Part shown: positions 9,331-18,633 of the stretch, piece by piece | Position numbering within the stretch: the first letter of the stretch is position 1 | How the letters are laid out: every line of letters starts with the position of its first letter | Assembly: GCA_032718475.1 (NCBI GenBank) | Contig: JAUCBJ010001266.1 | Coordinates: 1 to 55,653, forward strand | Reading direction: 5' to 3' | Length of the DNA: 55,653 nt | Origin: Nemertoderma westbladi | Lineage: Eukaryota > Xenacoelomorpha > Nemertodermatida > Nemertodermatidae | Notes under the pieces: generated by a model | The model's database searches: none | Seen by the model: only the letters and a program-made list of their open reading frames with translations | What the model was told of the DNA's origin: nothing | Position numbers and translations under genes: made by a program

Positions 9331-12090
9331 CTATTCATTACCATAACCATAATATGCTGGCGGTTGGATGAGTCTGCCAGAACGAGTATGGGTCGGGTTG
9401 GTTGGTTGTGGAGAGGCAACGGTGGACCATGGCCTCTGTGTTGGTGGATCGTGTGGCGTTTGAGTCGGGGGTGTTGGTGGGGCGAGATGTGATGGCAGTG
9501 TGGGCTCAGGTTGGGCAGACGTAGGGGGTGGGGCGGGCGGGCCGCTAGGGGGCGCGCTGAATGTGCGGACACGCAAAAGGACGCGGTTCCGTCGCACAAT
9601 TCGCCCGCTCTCTTGGCGCACGTGGAAGTCGTGGCTGGGGAGGGCCTCGACCACGGTTCCAAGGCCAGTCCAACGCTTAGTGGTGGGGTCTTGAATGGTA
9701 ACCGGCTGGCCGACCAGGAGTGTTTTCAGTGGGCGTGTGTGGCGGTTATAGTTCGCCTGTAGTTCGTTGCGGTTGGTGGCAGCCACCTCGTCCAGCTCCC
9801 TGAATGTTTGGCGCCACTTGGGGGCGAAGGAGGTGAAGTGGACGGGGAGGGCCTCCCGGACGTTGCGACCGTACAGGAGCTCGGCAGGGGATCGACCACC
9901 GTAGCGTGGGGTGTTGCGGAAAGCCAGGATCCCCTGCGCGATTGCGTCCGAGTCGTGGTTGGCCCCCAGGATGAGTTTCTTCATGGCCTTGACCGCGGCC
10001 TCGGCGCGGCCATTGGTGCGCGCCAGGTAGGGGCTGGAGGGCTCGAGCTGGACCCCCCACTGGTGGAGGAACTGGCGGACTTCGTTGGATACGAATTGGG
10101 GGCCACCGTCGGGGTGGAGGATTGTAGGGACGGCGGTGGCGAGGAAGAGGTGGCGGAGGCAGTCGATGATCGCGCGAGATGTTGTGTCTGAGTTGAGGCG
10201 GTACAGCGTGGGCCAGCCGGTATACTCGTCGGTGACCACTAAGTATTTAATGGCGCCAACCTGGAAGAGGTCGGCATGGGTGCGCTGGAAGGGCCTCGTG
10301 GCCTCCGGGTTGTGTTGGAGGGGCTCGGGGGCGTGGGTGGGGAGGTTGGTCTGGCAGGAACGGCATCGATTTACTGTTTGTTGGATGTCGTTCAGTAGGG
10401 ATGGCCACCAGACCGACCTGGTCGCACGATCCCGAGTCTTGTTCAGCCCCTGGTGGGCGGCGTGTAGCTGTTGGAGGGTAGTGCGGCGTAACTCAACGGG
10501 GATGTAAAGTTGAGGGCCTTTTAGGATCACCCCCTCGTGGATCATCAGGTCGGCGCGGTGGACGAAGTAGGGCCGGAGTTGGTCGTCGACCACGTTGTGT
10601 TTTGAGGTCGGCCAACCCTCTTGGATGACGTTGAGGAGGGCGCGGTAAACTGGGTCGCGTTGGCCGGCCTCCCGAACTTGCTTGATACGCGCGTCCCGGG
10701 AATCAAGCGATGGGAGTTGGCCGATGGCGGCGTTCACCATGAATTCCCGGTCTGCGTCGTCGTCGGGGGTCAGAAGTAAGTCGTCGGGCTGAGGTGCGTG
10801 GAGGGGGGCACGGGAAAACGCGTCGGCGACGAGGTGCTTCGAACCGCGTTGGTGGCGTGCGGTGAAGTTGAACCGGGCCAACGCAGTCTTCAACTTCAGG
10901 AGGCGATCGTTGGTTACCTGGTCCAGGCGGCGGTCATTGAGTACTGGGATCAGGGGGCTGCAGTCCGTCACCAGGTCGAAGTGACGGAGGCCGTCGAGGA
11001 AGTAGCGACATTTGTGGGCAGCCCAGGCGGCACCCAAGGCCTCGAGTTCGGCCATCCCGGACCAGTTGGCCTCGTGTTTCGCGAGGTTCCGGGAACCGCA
11101 CTGAATGGTCATCCACCCGTTCCGGGCCGAGTCCCACTGCCTCAGAAGGAAACCGAGTCCATTCAGGCGGGAGGCATCGGTGAGGAGCTCGGTACGACGA
11201 TCGGGATGGAACCCGGAGAGGTAGCGTGCGGTGGAGAGTGCGGTGCGGGTCGCCTCGAACGCAGCCTGGTGCTGGGGGAGCCACAACCAAGCGGAGTAGT
11301 TGGAGTTCAGGCTGCGGAGGGGCTCCACCAGTTGGGTGATCTCGGCGGTGGAGTTGCCGAGTTGCTGAGCCAGGCCGAGGAAGGATCGGAGTTCTTTCCG
11401 ACATGTCGGGATGGGGAAGTGACGAAGGTCGTCCGTGAGCTCCGGGTCGATGCGGTGCTGGCCGTGTGAGATTACATAGCCGCCGAATCTCACCTCGGGA
11501 AGGCAGAACTGCACCTTCTTGGTGTTTATCGAGATGTCGGCGGCGTCGCAGGCTGCGAGAACCCGGGCGACGGCTTCCTCGTGGTCTTCCTCGGTGTCGG
11601 AATACACCAGGATGTCCTCCACGATCCTGGCGATGTTGGGGACGCCGTGCAGGGCCTTGGCCATTCGGGCGTTGAAAACGTCCGAACTGCCATGCCATCC
11701 CATGGGCATCCTGCGGTACCAGTAGCGACCACGCGGGGTGACGAAGGTGGTCAACTTCCGGCTCGCGGTGTCCAGTTCCACCTGGTGGAACCCCTTCAGC
11801 CCATCCAGGACTGAGAAGAATTGCGCGGATGGCGGAATCCGAGAGACAACCTGGAACGGGGCTGGGGAGAAGTAGGCAGGTCGGATGGTGTGCCTGTTGA
11901 GTTGCCGGAGGTCCACCGTGATGCGAACTGAGTTGGGGTCCTTCTTCCGGGTGACAACCATGGGACTGAGCCACGCGCTCGGGTCGTTCTCGTCGTCTGC
12001 GGGCTCAAGGATCCCCATGGTGCTTGACTTGGTCACGGAGTTCCCGGTCGAAGGCTTCCTCCAAGTTGGCGGGGATGGCACGGTTCGCAT
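9331..12090 (-). CDS. pol: Ty3/Gypsy pol: reverse transcriptase, RNase H, integrase
   Basis: The 919-residue frame copies element RNA to DNA and integrates it. RT spans roughly residues 25-200, with FSVLDGLKGFHQV carrying the first catalytic Asp near residue 96. The YxDD box is replaced by IVEDILV near 157, so the first Asp of the pair reads Glu. RNase H has LTDAS (about 305), an acidic AELE (about 350) and VTDCS (about 376). Integrase has an HHCC finger (about 543-579) and a D, D-35-E core at about 607, 661 and 697. The tail is Pro/Thr-rich. The first ATG lies in the overlap with the upstream gag-protease frame and is probably not the true start. The RT N-terminus is split between both frames by a one-base break at 12013-12016. 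Confidence 0.92.
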   Translation of the reverse strand: MRTVPSPPTWRKPSTGNSVTKSSTMGILEPADDENDPSAWLSPMVVTRKKDPNSVRITVDLRQLNRHTIRPAYFSPAPFQVVSRIPPSAQFFSVLDGLKGFHQVELDTASRKLTTFVTPRGRYWYRRMPMGWHGSSDVFNARMAKALHGVPNIARIVEDILVYSDTEEDHEEAVARVLAACDAADISINTKKVQFCLPEVRFGGYVISHGQHRIDPELTDDLRHFPIPTCRKELRSFLGLAQQLGNSTAEITQLVEPLRSLNSNYSAWLWLPQHQAAFEATRTALSTARYLSGFHPDRRTELLTDASRLNGLGFLLRQWDSARNGWMTIQCGSRNLAKHEANWSGMAELEALGAAWAAHKCRYFLDGLRHFDLVTDCSPLIPVLNDRRLDQVTNDRLLKLKTALARFNFTARHQRGSKHLVADAFSRAPLHAPQPDDLLLTPDDDADREFMVNAAIGQLPSLDSRDARIKQVREAGQRDPVYRALLNVIQEGWPTSKHNVVDDQLRPYFVHRADLMIHEGVILKGPQLYIPVELRRTTLQQLHAAHQGLNKTRDRATRSVWWPSLLNDIQQTVNRCRSCQTNLPTHAPEPLQHNPEATRPFQRTHADLFQVGAIKYLVVTDEYTGWPTLYRLNSDTTSRAIIDCLRHLFLATAVPTILHPDGGPQFVSNEVRQFLHQWGVQLEPSSPYLARTNGRAEAAVKAMKKLILGANHDSDAIAQGILAFRNTPRYGGRSPAELLYGRNVREALPVHFTSFAPKWRQTFRELDEVAATNRNELQANYNRHTRPLKTLLVGQPVTIQDPTTKRWTGLGTVVEALPSHDFHVRQESGRIVRRNRVLLRVRTFSAPPSGPPAPPPTSAQPEPTLPSHLAPPTPPTQTPHDPPTQRPWSTVASPQPTNPTHTRSGRLIQPPAYYGYGNE

Positions 12091-13732
12091 ACGAGAAAGT
12101 TGGAGAGGCGTCCTCGCGGAGTTTGATTGTTATTGGGCCGCCTCTCATTACCCGACAGATCCCCGACAGTGGACGTGGGAACCGGGCCGCGAGTTTATCC
12201 CATGTGGTGCTGGTGGTTGTAGCTGCTGGTGCAGTAGCCAGGGCTGGTGGTGGGGCGGTCGGGATGGCAACCGGTTCGGGCGGGGTCGGCTGTGCTGGCC
12301 GGGCCGCAATGGAGGAGCACTGTGGGCGTGGCGGGGTACCTCCTCGCAGGATCGGGCTCGACAGGATCCCGAGGAGGAAACACGCCTTGCGGGACAGCAG
12401 TGGTTGTTGGAGACCGTCTAGCACCCAGACCTCGGTGGTGCATGCTGTGCGGAGCGCCAAGCACTGGAAGGTGGCCTTGAAGATCCCTTTGAACGACCAG
12501 CCAGTCCTACTGCCATTAGCGAGTTTGGGGGCCTGTGGGGCAGGGACTGGTTGCCGTAGGTTGGCCAACCGCCCCCCGAAGGCGAGAAACGTACGGAGCG
12601 GGATTCCAGTTATGTTGGCTCCGGAATCGGGGAGGAATTGGAGCTCGCGGATGCCGAAGGAGGTGTTGGCGGCAACCTGGAACCCGACTGTGACGGTCTC
12701 CAGCGGCTCCAGCTGCTCCATCGCTGACACGAGTGGGGCATCAGCCAGTTCGGCGCCGGCGAGGAGGGACCAAACCTCGGCGAGGTTGGTCGAAGAGAAG
12801 TCGGAGTCCGGGTTGGTGTGGTTAGGTGCCCCAGATGTCATGTTGGTGTTTGGTCGGCGGGGACACATCCGGTCGTAGTGTCCCATGTTGCCACAGTGAC
12901 GGCAGGTCGCATCGAGACCGGGACACCGTTTACCGATGGGGTGGGGCGGATAACCGCACTGGGGGCAGCGGGCACTGGAAGTAGTGCCGCGGGGACGGCT
13001 CGAGCGCCCTCGTTCGGGTTGCCGGGGGCGCAGTGCGTTGGCCCGAGCTGCAGACGATGCGGGTGCGGGGTTCGCGAAGGAGGCGGCGTCTTTCCGGGCG
13101 GCCCACACGGCCTGCGCTAGTTGCAGTGCGTCGGTGAGGGAACTTCCGGCGGGGAGGCGGAGAAGGTGTTCGGTCACCTCCTGGTCGTGGAATCCAGCGA
13201 TGAACTGATCCAGGAGGCGATCGTTTGTATGGGCATCGGCAGTGGGGAGCGCTGCGAAACCGCATTTGGTGGCGATGTCGCGGAGGTGCACCAGGAATGT
13301 TTCGGGTGGTTCCTCCGGGAGGCGGTTTCGGCGGGCGAGTTCCTGGCGGTGGACTCGCTTGTTCGTCCCCCCGTCGATGTGAGTGCCGAGCTTCCCGAGT
13401 ACCGTATCGGGATCGGAGTTCTCGGCAGTGGTTAGACCAAGTCCCTTTACGACGGCATTCGTGCTCCGCGAGAAGGCCGTTGTCAGGGCGGCGCGTCGTT
13501 GCCGGTTGGTGGCAGTGAGGAGTCGCGCGGAGGCTTGTGGGTCTGGAGGGACGGAGGTGTCTGTCACACGGAGGTTGCCCAGGCCGGACGTGACGAGGAA
13601 GGCCTCCCACTCGTCCTTCCACAGGTCCCAGGTCGATCGCTCTGAGTCGATATCGAATGGTGGGGGTGCGCTGCGGAGGATAAAAGTGAGAGGGTCGCGG
13701 TTGTCGGCGGGCGCGGGCAGGTGCGTATCCAT
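12005..13732 (-). CDS. gag: Ty3/Gypsy Gag-protease
   Basis: 575 residues forming the particle protein plus the maturation protease. Capsid-like sequence fills about residues 1-220. Two zinc knuckles follow: CPQC...C at 256-270 (CX2CX4HX5C) and CRHCGNMGHYDRMC at 277-290 (canonical CX2CX4HX4C). An aspartic protease motif LPDSGANITG sits near 369. The frame then runs into the first residues of RT and stops at 12005 after a run of four Gs (coding strand). With one G fewer the frame would run on into pol, so gag and pol were most likely one frame. The ATG at 13732 is the first, about 130 bases after the LTR. Confidence 0.9.
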   Translation of the reverse strand: MDTHLPAPADNRDPLTFILRSAPPPFDIDSERSTWDLWKDEWEAFLVTSGLGNLRVTDTSVPPDPQASARLLTATNRQRRAALTTAFSRSTNAVVKGLGLTTAENSDPDTVLGKLGTHIDGGTNKRVHRQELARRNRLPEEPPETFLVHLRDIATKCGFAALPTADAHTNDRLLDQFIAGFHDQEVTEHLLRLPAGSSLTDALQLAQAVWAARKDAASFANPAPASSAARANALRPRQPERGRSSRPRGTTSSARCPQCGYPPHPIGKRCPGLDATCRHCGNMGHYDRMCPRRPNTNMTSGAPNHTNPDSDFSSTNLAEVWSLLAGAELADAPLVSAMEQLEPLETVTVGFQVAANTSFGIRELQFLPDSGANITGIPLRTFLAFGGRLANLRQPVPAPQAPKLANGSRTGWSFKGIFKATFQCLALRTACTTEVWVLDGLQQPLLSRKACFLLGILSSPILRGGTPPRPQCSSIAARPAQPTPPEPVAIPTAPPPALATAPAATTTSTTWDKLAARFPRPLSGICRVMRGGPITIKLREDASPTFSYANRAIPANLEEAFDRELRDQVKHHGDP

Positions 13733-13847
13733 GTTCAGGCAAGTACTGCAGTAGGATCAGAAGATAGCAGTGACAGATAGTGGTTTTACAGTTTTAGGCA
13801 GTCAGGTGTGGCAGTTTGGGCAGTGAGTGTCACGGTAGGTTCGAGAA

Positions 13848-13861
13848 CCAAAGCTGCGCCA
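13848..13861 (-). other. tRNA primer-binding site of the Ty3/Gypsy element
   Basis: On the coding strand TGGCGCAGCTTTGG follows the 5' LTR with no spacer. TGG pairs with the CCA end common to all tRNAs. The matching tRNA would end GCTGCGCCA; I cannot say which one it is. Confidence 0.65.
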
Positions 13862-13975
13862 TGACTAGCTGTCTGGTACCGGTCGTCCGTATATTCCATA
13901 AGTCAGTATACCGGTATATCCAAAACGCATACAGATAAGACAAGGGGCGAGCCATCGAGGCGAGTCTACTACACA
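13862..13975 (-). repeat. 5' LTR of the Ty3/Gypsy element
   Basis: 114 bp, identical to the other LTR but for one missing base. It is followed on the right by the target duplication AGTAG and then the resumed satellite. Confidence 0.93.
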
Positions 13976-14340
13976 AGTAGCACCCACCCCTACCTTCGGG
14001 TAGCAGATAGGAGTATAGCACCCACCCCTACCTTCGGGTAGCAGATAGGAGTAGCGCCCACCCCTACTCTCAGGTAGAAGATAGGAGTAGAGCCCACCCC
14101 GACCTTCGGGTAGCAGATAGGAGTATTGCGCCCACCCCTACCTTCGGGTAGCAGATATGAGTAGCGCCCACCCCTGCCTTTGGGTAGCATATAGGAGTAG
14201 CGCCCACCCATACAGTACCTTAGGGTAGCAGATAGGAGTAGCGCCCCCATAACTTCGGGTAACAGATAGGAGTAGCGCCGACCCCTACCTTCGGGTAACA
14301 GATAGGAGTAGCGCCCACCCATACAGTAACTTAAGGTAGC
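13976..14340. repeat. 36-bp satellite, right remnant
   Basis: About ten degraded units continue the array beyond the inserted retrotransposon. Several have indels and the order is irregular, as expected at an array edge. It ends where the sequence changes to AACCATTAAAAGATGAGCC. Confidence 0.93.
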
Positions 14341-15838
14341 AACCATTAAAAGATGAGCCTTCGTGTTGCCTCCGGCTTCGGCCGACTGTTTGTTTTGCTT
14401 TGATATATATTATTTATTTATTATATTTAGAATATTTTATTTTAATTTATATTTCATCGCGAATGAATTTCATCAGAATTTCATTAGTCCAATGGCATAA
14501 AACGCGAAACCCGAATCCGTGTTCGTTATATCTTGATGGAAATGAAGTTTTTTAGGTTCTTATTTTCAAAAATAAAATAAATTAAATTCCTTCGATTTCA
14601 CTCTAAATCTCCTTGGTGGGATAAATATTTCTCCATTTGACGCAACACCGCCGCGGCCGCTATGAGGGAGGTGAATACCGCGGCCGCTCCTAAAGCCGCA
14701 GGCCATCGCTAACTATATAGGTTAACTTGGGATTCTGGGGGACTCGAATTCTAAGATATTAGCCACTCTAACATTAGCAAATCTATCCCCTCGACGGACA
14801 CGGCGGACAAAAAAACCGTCATTTTTTTGACAATTTTAAAAATTTTTTGAAAGGCGCTCTACAGTGGCTCGAAAAAACCCTAGGTTATTGCTTAACCGAC
14901 GCCGGGATACGATAGAAGGGATTAATTAGTGAATTCGTTTTTTTTTTTTAAAAAGATTACCACGCCTTTTTCCCGAAATTGTCCGTCAAAGTTGAAAAAA
15001 CGGACAAAATGGCTTTGCGGGATCCGCTCTGACTCGGCTAATATTAATCGTACGGGGACGAAATTAACGCAGTTGGAAAGGGGAAGAGTGGTACTACCTT
15101 CGTATCGAATGGGGGTAAGATATTTATTAATATTTCGGGTGGAAAAAGGGGCCGCAACTTTGTCCGTTTTTTCCATCTTTTTTACATAATTATTATTTCC
15201 AAAAATTTTAATTCGACAAAGCTAGTACTGTAGGAATCTGCCAATTCTTTTTCGGAAAGCGTAGAAGACCACAGGGGCTACATTCCTATCGAATGGGGGT
15301 ACAAAAAATATGTAGGCAAAGGGGTCCAAAAAGGGCCAGAAAATAATAAAAAGTTTATAACTAACAACTTTTTTATTTTTGACTCTTGAAGGTTAAAGTA
15401 CATTTTATACGGTTAATATCGATACGGGGAATCCAAATATTCGATTGGTTTTGCCGCGCAAACGATATTAAAAAGATTAGGGCCCAAATTATAATTTCAC
15501 GCTTCAAACTCGCTTCGCGGGAACTCGTCTAGCTCGAAAAATACATAAGGTCTGGGAGACTTATTTAAACAGTCTTATAGAGCGCCAAATTATCTATCTC
15601 TCAACGGTAGTTACAGCGCCATAGCTATTATATAACTGAAGCGGCAGACGATCGTGCTAAATATACTACTTATTAAAAAGGGACGAAAAAATTTTTTTTT
15701 AATAAATCTCCATTACATTATAATTTGACTTTTTGCGCCAAAAGTTCCGGTAAAATGCAGCAAATTAACTCCACTATCTTTTTTCTTAACATTTATAATT
15801 AAAATAACGAGTTTTAAGGGTCGAAAAATATCGCGTAA
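14341..15838. other. AT-rich intergenic DNA without a recognisable gene
   Basis: Mostly A/T-rich with long T and A runs. At 14650-14690 the string ACCGCGGCCGCT and a near copy (ACCGCCGCGGCCGCT) form a small GC-rich spot. ATCGAATGGGGGTA occurs twice (about 15103 and 15289). Short frames here show no protein family. Confidence 0.5.
14351..14376. repeat. end of an unnamed dispersed repeat (copy 1)
   Basis: AGATGAGCCTTCGTGTTGCC and what follows resembles AGAAGAGCCTTCGAATTGCC at about 19076-19101. Both are followed by a TTTGTTTT or TTTGTTTATTA stretch. This suggests two copies of one dispersed element. Confidence 0.35.
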
Positions 15839-15865
15839 TTTTGGCCCTTTTTTTTGGGGCCAAAA
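15839..15865. repeat. 9-bp perfect hairpin
   Basis: TTTTGGCCC and GGGCCAAAA are perfect inverted copies around a nine-base T-rich loop. No associated gene is visible. Confidence 0.5.
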
Positions 15866-15994
15866 ATACCCCTTCTCAAAAAATAAAAAAAAAAATTACG
15901 GCAAAGAATATACCAATTTTATTGAATTTGGAGCACCAGAACCGAAATTTAGACAAAAATTAAAAATATTTTTTTTTTGCAAAAAATTAAGAAT

Positions 15995-16066
15995 GGTCAT
16001 ATTGGGTTTCGAACCCACGAACTTAAGTATCGTTAACGTGATTGATTACCACTAGACTACGTGACC
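15995..16066 (-). tRNA. tRNA-like sequence, possibly Asn-like pseudogene
   Basis: Read on the minus strand, 72 bases fold roughly as a tRNA. The acceptor arm GGTCA pairs with TGACC. A D-arm with GTCTAGTGGTAATC (A box) and a T-arm with GGGTTCGAAACCC (B box) are present. The anticodon loop ACGTTAAC contains GTT as in Asn, but position 33 is not T and the anticodon stem is short. It is probably a tRNA-derived repeat or pseudogene rather than a working gene. Confidence 0.45.
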
Positions 16067-16995
16067 AAGAGAATTTGAAATTTTCGAGTGATTATTTTTA
16101 AACATCAATAACTTCTGTTCTACTGGGCCGTTTGATCTGAAACTTTTTGGGGAGGCTTCCAAACCCAAAAACAATTATTTCGTTACATATAATATCGTAA
16201 ATAACGTTGTATGTTCTTCTTCCTTTCATAATAAAATATATATGAAATATCTCTGATCGCTGTGCCCTGAACATTTCACAACAAAAATGTTTAAGTGTGA
16301 AAAGTGTAGGCCTACCACACCCCGCCCAAACAGCCGCAAACGCATAGCCAACAAATTTATCAAAAGTTTACATACATGTTGTGTTCATGACGAGATGAGT
16401 GAAAATTGATCGCGTAATATAAACTAAAAAATTGAGAGTCGGGCTGGTTCTTCTCCACTTTCTTACCCAATGGAAATGTTGTTGTTATAATCTAATATTG
16501 GGGCGGCTTTCTCTCGTTTCAACTTGATAATATAGTGTAGAAAAAACCAATTGTAGAAATGGGTATATTAATTCACCATATGTGTTTTTACAAATAATAT
16601 GTATAACATACTGAGCAGTTATTAATTATCGGGGGTGAAATAATTTTAATTTCTTTTAAACATATAATAAAATAAATAGCTATATATATTTCTATATTGA
16701 TAAAATATCATTCACAATTGCTACTAATTACTGAATTCTAAGGTTGTATGCGTACAAACTCGGGAACAACCGGTATCGGTATAGATAATACTGTTGTACT
16801 GACATAGTACAATCCACAATAATGGGGCCTAAGTACATACATATAGTAATTAATATGCACAGCACCGATTAAACATAAACTACGTAATTCAAACATACAG
16901 TATACACACATTCAATACACAAAAACATAACGAGACCGCACACTAAAATTACCACACATACAGAAGCACATACGAACAACAAAACTCAAACTCGT
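16067..16995. other. AT-rich intergenic DNA, nothing recognised
   Basis: No reading frame, family or clear repeat seen. Confidence 0.5.
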
Positions 16996-17283
16996 CTACT
17001 GTCTATTTTTCCTGCACTTACTTGGGTGATCTACCTCTAGAAGAACTTTTCTCCTCATAATTGTATGCTCTCTACCTATAACTTTAGCTCGGTTGAAACA
17101 CGGAGCATGGTTAAAATCTACTAAATGTCCCGCCAACTCAGTTGCCTTGCGCCTCTTTTGTCGGAAATCAGCATTATGTACTTGCAAACGTAAAGTACAA
17201 CTAATGTGTATTTTGTAAACTAACCCACACTCGCACGGTATACTGTACGCTATGCCTCTGATTTGTCGTAGATTCGTGCCCAA
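16996..17283 (-). pseudogene. GIY-YIG endonuclease remnant of a Penelope-like element
   Basis: The 95-residue frame contains YSIPCECGLVYKIHIS followed by a basic stretch, then TELAGHLVDFNHAP and ending VIGREHTIMRRKVLLE. This layout (YSIPC.CG..Y, basic helix, A.H....H, K.....RE...R...E) is that of the GIY-YIG domain at the C-terminus of Penelope-like elements. The usual VYIGET segment is altered to VYKIHIS, so the active site is damaged. No reverse transcriptase is seen upstream on the same strand. The family call rests on pattern alone. Confidence 0.55.
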
Positions 17284-18503
17284 TTACATATAACAAATGT
17301 CTATGCTCTAACATATTATATGACCTATAATAACATACTGCAAATAAGTGCGCCATGAAATGTGGTTTTAAAACTCTAGGCCTATTATTTATTTGTGAGG
17401 GGATCCTACAGTAGTTGGCAAAAGATCCCGACCGGTGTGTGTGTGATTCGAGTCGAATGGATAATACGCGTCGCCGCGTTTGCTGGGCTACTGAAAGGCT
17501 GAGGTGAAATTGAAAGGCCAAATGCCGGTAAAATAACTGAGTTTATAGTTATTGTTGTTCGTAATATCAGATAAGCACACAGTCAGTCTAATACAATCAA
17601 TCATAGCAGTAACATTAACAGCGACGACGACGGTTAAAAACCGTCTGACTTCTACACTCAATGTAGCCAACTGAGGCACAATTAACAGAGTAACGGTTAT
17701 ATATATTACATGGGATACACATTCCTACCTAGGTTTGGCCTACCAGTGAATGCGCGATAATTGATGGTAAGCCGCCCTATCATTGGTTGATCTATTCTCC
17801 AGCCAATCCCTATTTTCCCCTGGCCCTGTGCTAGCTTCCCCCTGAGATGAGCTAATGTGCTGGCCTCTCTCTCTAACTGGCAATGTATATTGCCTTGGTG
17901 CCTTTGGTATGCGATATTATATTGGTAATATCGCATATCCAATCATGATTCGTAAATCATGCCTTTCCCTATTTTCCGTTCGGGTGGTGCAGCGAATTGG
18001 ATCCGCTAACAATATTCGTATAGAAGTTTAAACTCAATACAATAAACTGAAGCAGAATTAGATCGTTTATTTTACTTCAATTTATCACATGAATTTAGGA
18101 AAGAAATACCTAGAATAAATAGTGGATGAAGACAAATAATTTGAATGAAAATCACTCGAAATCTTCAAAGATAGATTGCAGTGGCACATAAATCACTCAA
18201 AAAGATAATTAGGCCCTAATTTTATTAATAACTAGCAGGCAATACCCGAGGCATGTTACCCGGTATTTCCCGCTACCGGCATAGGCCTACTGGCGTACTG
18301 GTACCGGTATAGGCCTACTGACGTACCGGTACCCAGTACCGGTACCGACGTGAATTAAACTTTTCGAAAAGTGGCCTATAACGAGTAGAGGTAGAGTTAT
18401 AGGTATAGATCATTAGGGTGTTGATTTAAACATCAGCAGATCTACCGTATAATAACGACTACACTACACTCAATTAGTTAATCATTACTTGTCTTTACTA
18501 CAG
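17284..18503. other. intergenic DNA upstream of the EGF-module gene
   Basis: No gene recognised. It contains paired hairpins (17908-17961) and, at 18270-18350, a cluster of ACCGGTAC and TAGGCCTACTG words arranged as imperfect direct and inverted repeats. Confidence 0.5.
17908..17961. repeat. two adjacent perfect hairpins
   Basis: TATGCGATATTA (17908-17919) pairs with TAATATCGCATA (17926-17937) around a 6-base loop. CATGATT (17944-17950) pairs with AATCATG (17955-17961) around CGTA. They could be the end of a small transposon; I see no partner end. Confidence 0.5.
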
Positions 18504-18510
18504 TATATAA
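18504..18510 (+). promoter_or_regulatory. possible TATA box of the EGF-module gene
   Basis: TATATAA lies 60 bases before the ATG of the signal-peptide exon, a workable distance for a short 5' leader. AT-rich surroundings make chance matches common. Confidence 0.3.
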
Positions 18511-18569
18511 TTACTATAAGTGTCTAAGTAATAAAATATTGGTAATACTCATTCCAATAAACCTACAAC

Positions 18570-18633
18570 ATGTATCTGCTCAGTTTTTCGATAATGATAT
18601 TTGGATCACTGCTTCCAGCATCAAAGGCCCAAA
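18570..18633 (+). CDS. EGF gene exon 1: signal peptide
   Basis: ATG at 18570 encodes MYLLSFSIMIFGSLLPASKA then Gln: a short N-region, a hydrophobic core and a small residue at the likely cleavage point. The exon ends with one base of a split codon before GTAAGT at 18634 (phase 1). Confidence 0.8.

Larger units (their letters stand above)
9092..13975 (-). mobile_element. Ty3/Gypsy LTR retrotransposon inserted in the satellite
   Basis: A complete element of 4,884 bp: LTR, primer site, gag-protease, pol (RT, RNase H, integrase), purine tract, LTR. The LTRs begin TG and end CA and differ by a single one-base indel. The five bases AGTAG lie on both sides (9087-9091 and 13976-13980) and are part of the satellite unit, so this is a target-site duplication and the satellite was there first. 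Domain order RT-RNase H-integrase is that of Ty3/Gypsy. Very short LTRs are seen in Mag-like lineages, but I do not assign the clade. The element is clearly more GC-rich than the surrounding single-copy DNA. Confidence 0.95.

Noticed and set aside
10934-11974. 346-codon minus-strand frame overlapping the Ty3/Gypsy pol
   Set aside because: Shadow of a GC-rich pol gene in another frame; Arg/Pro/Gly-rich with no domain. The same holds for 12930-13742 over gag and for plus-strand frames at 10798-12878.
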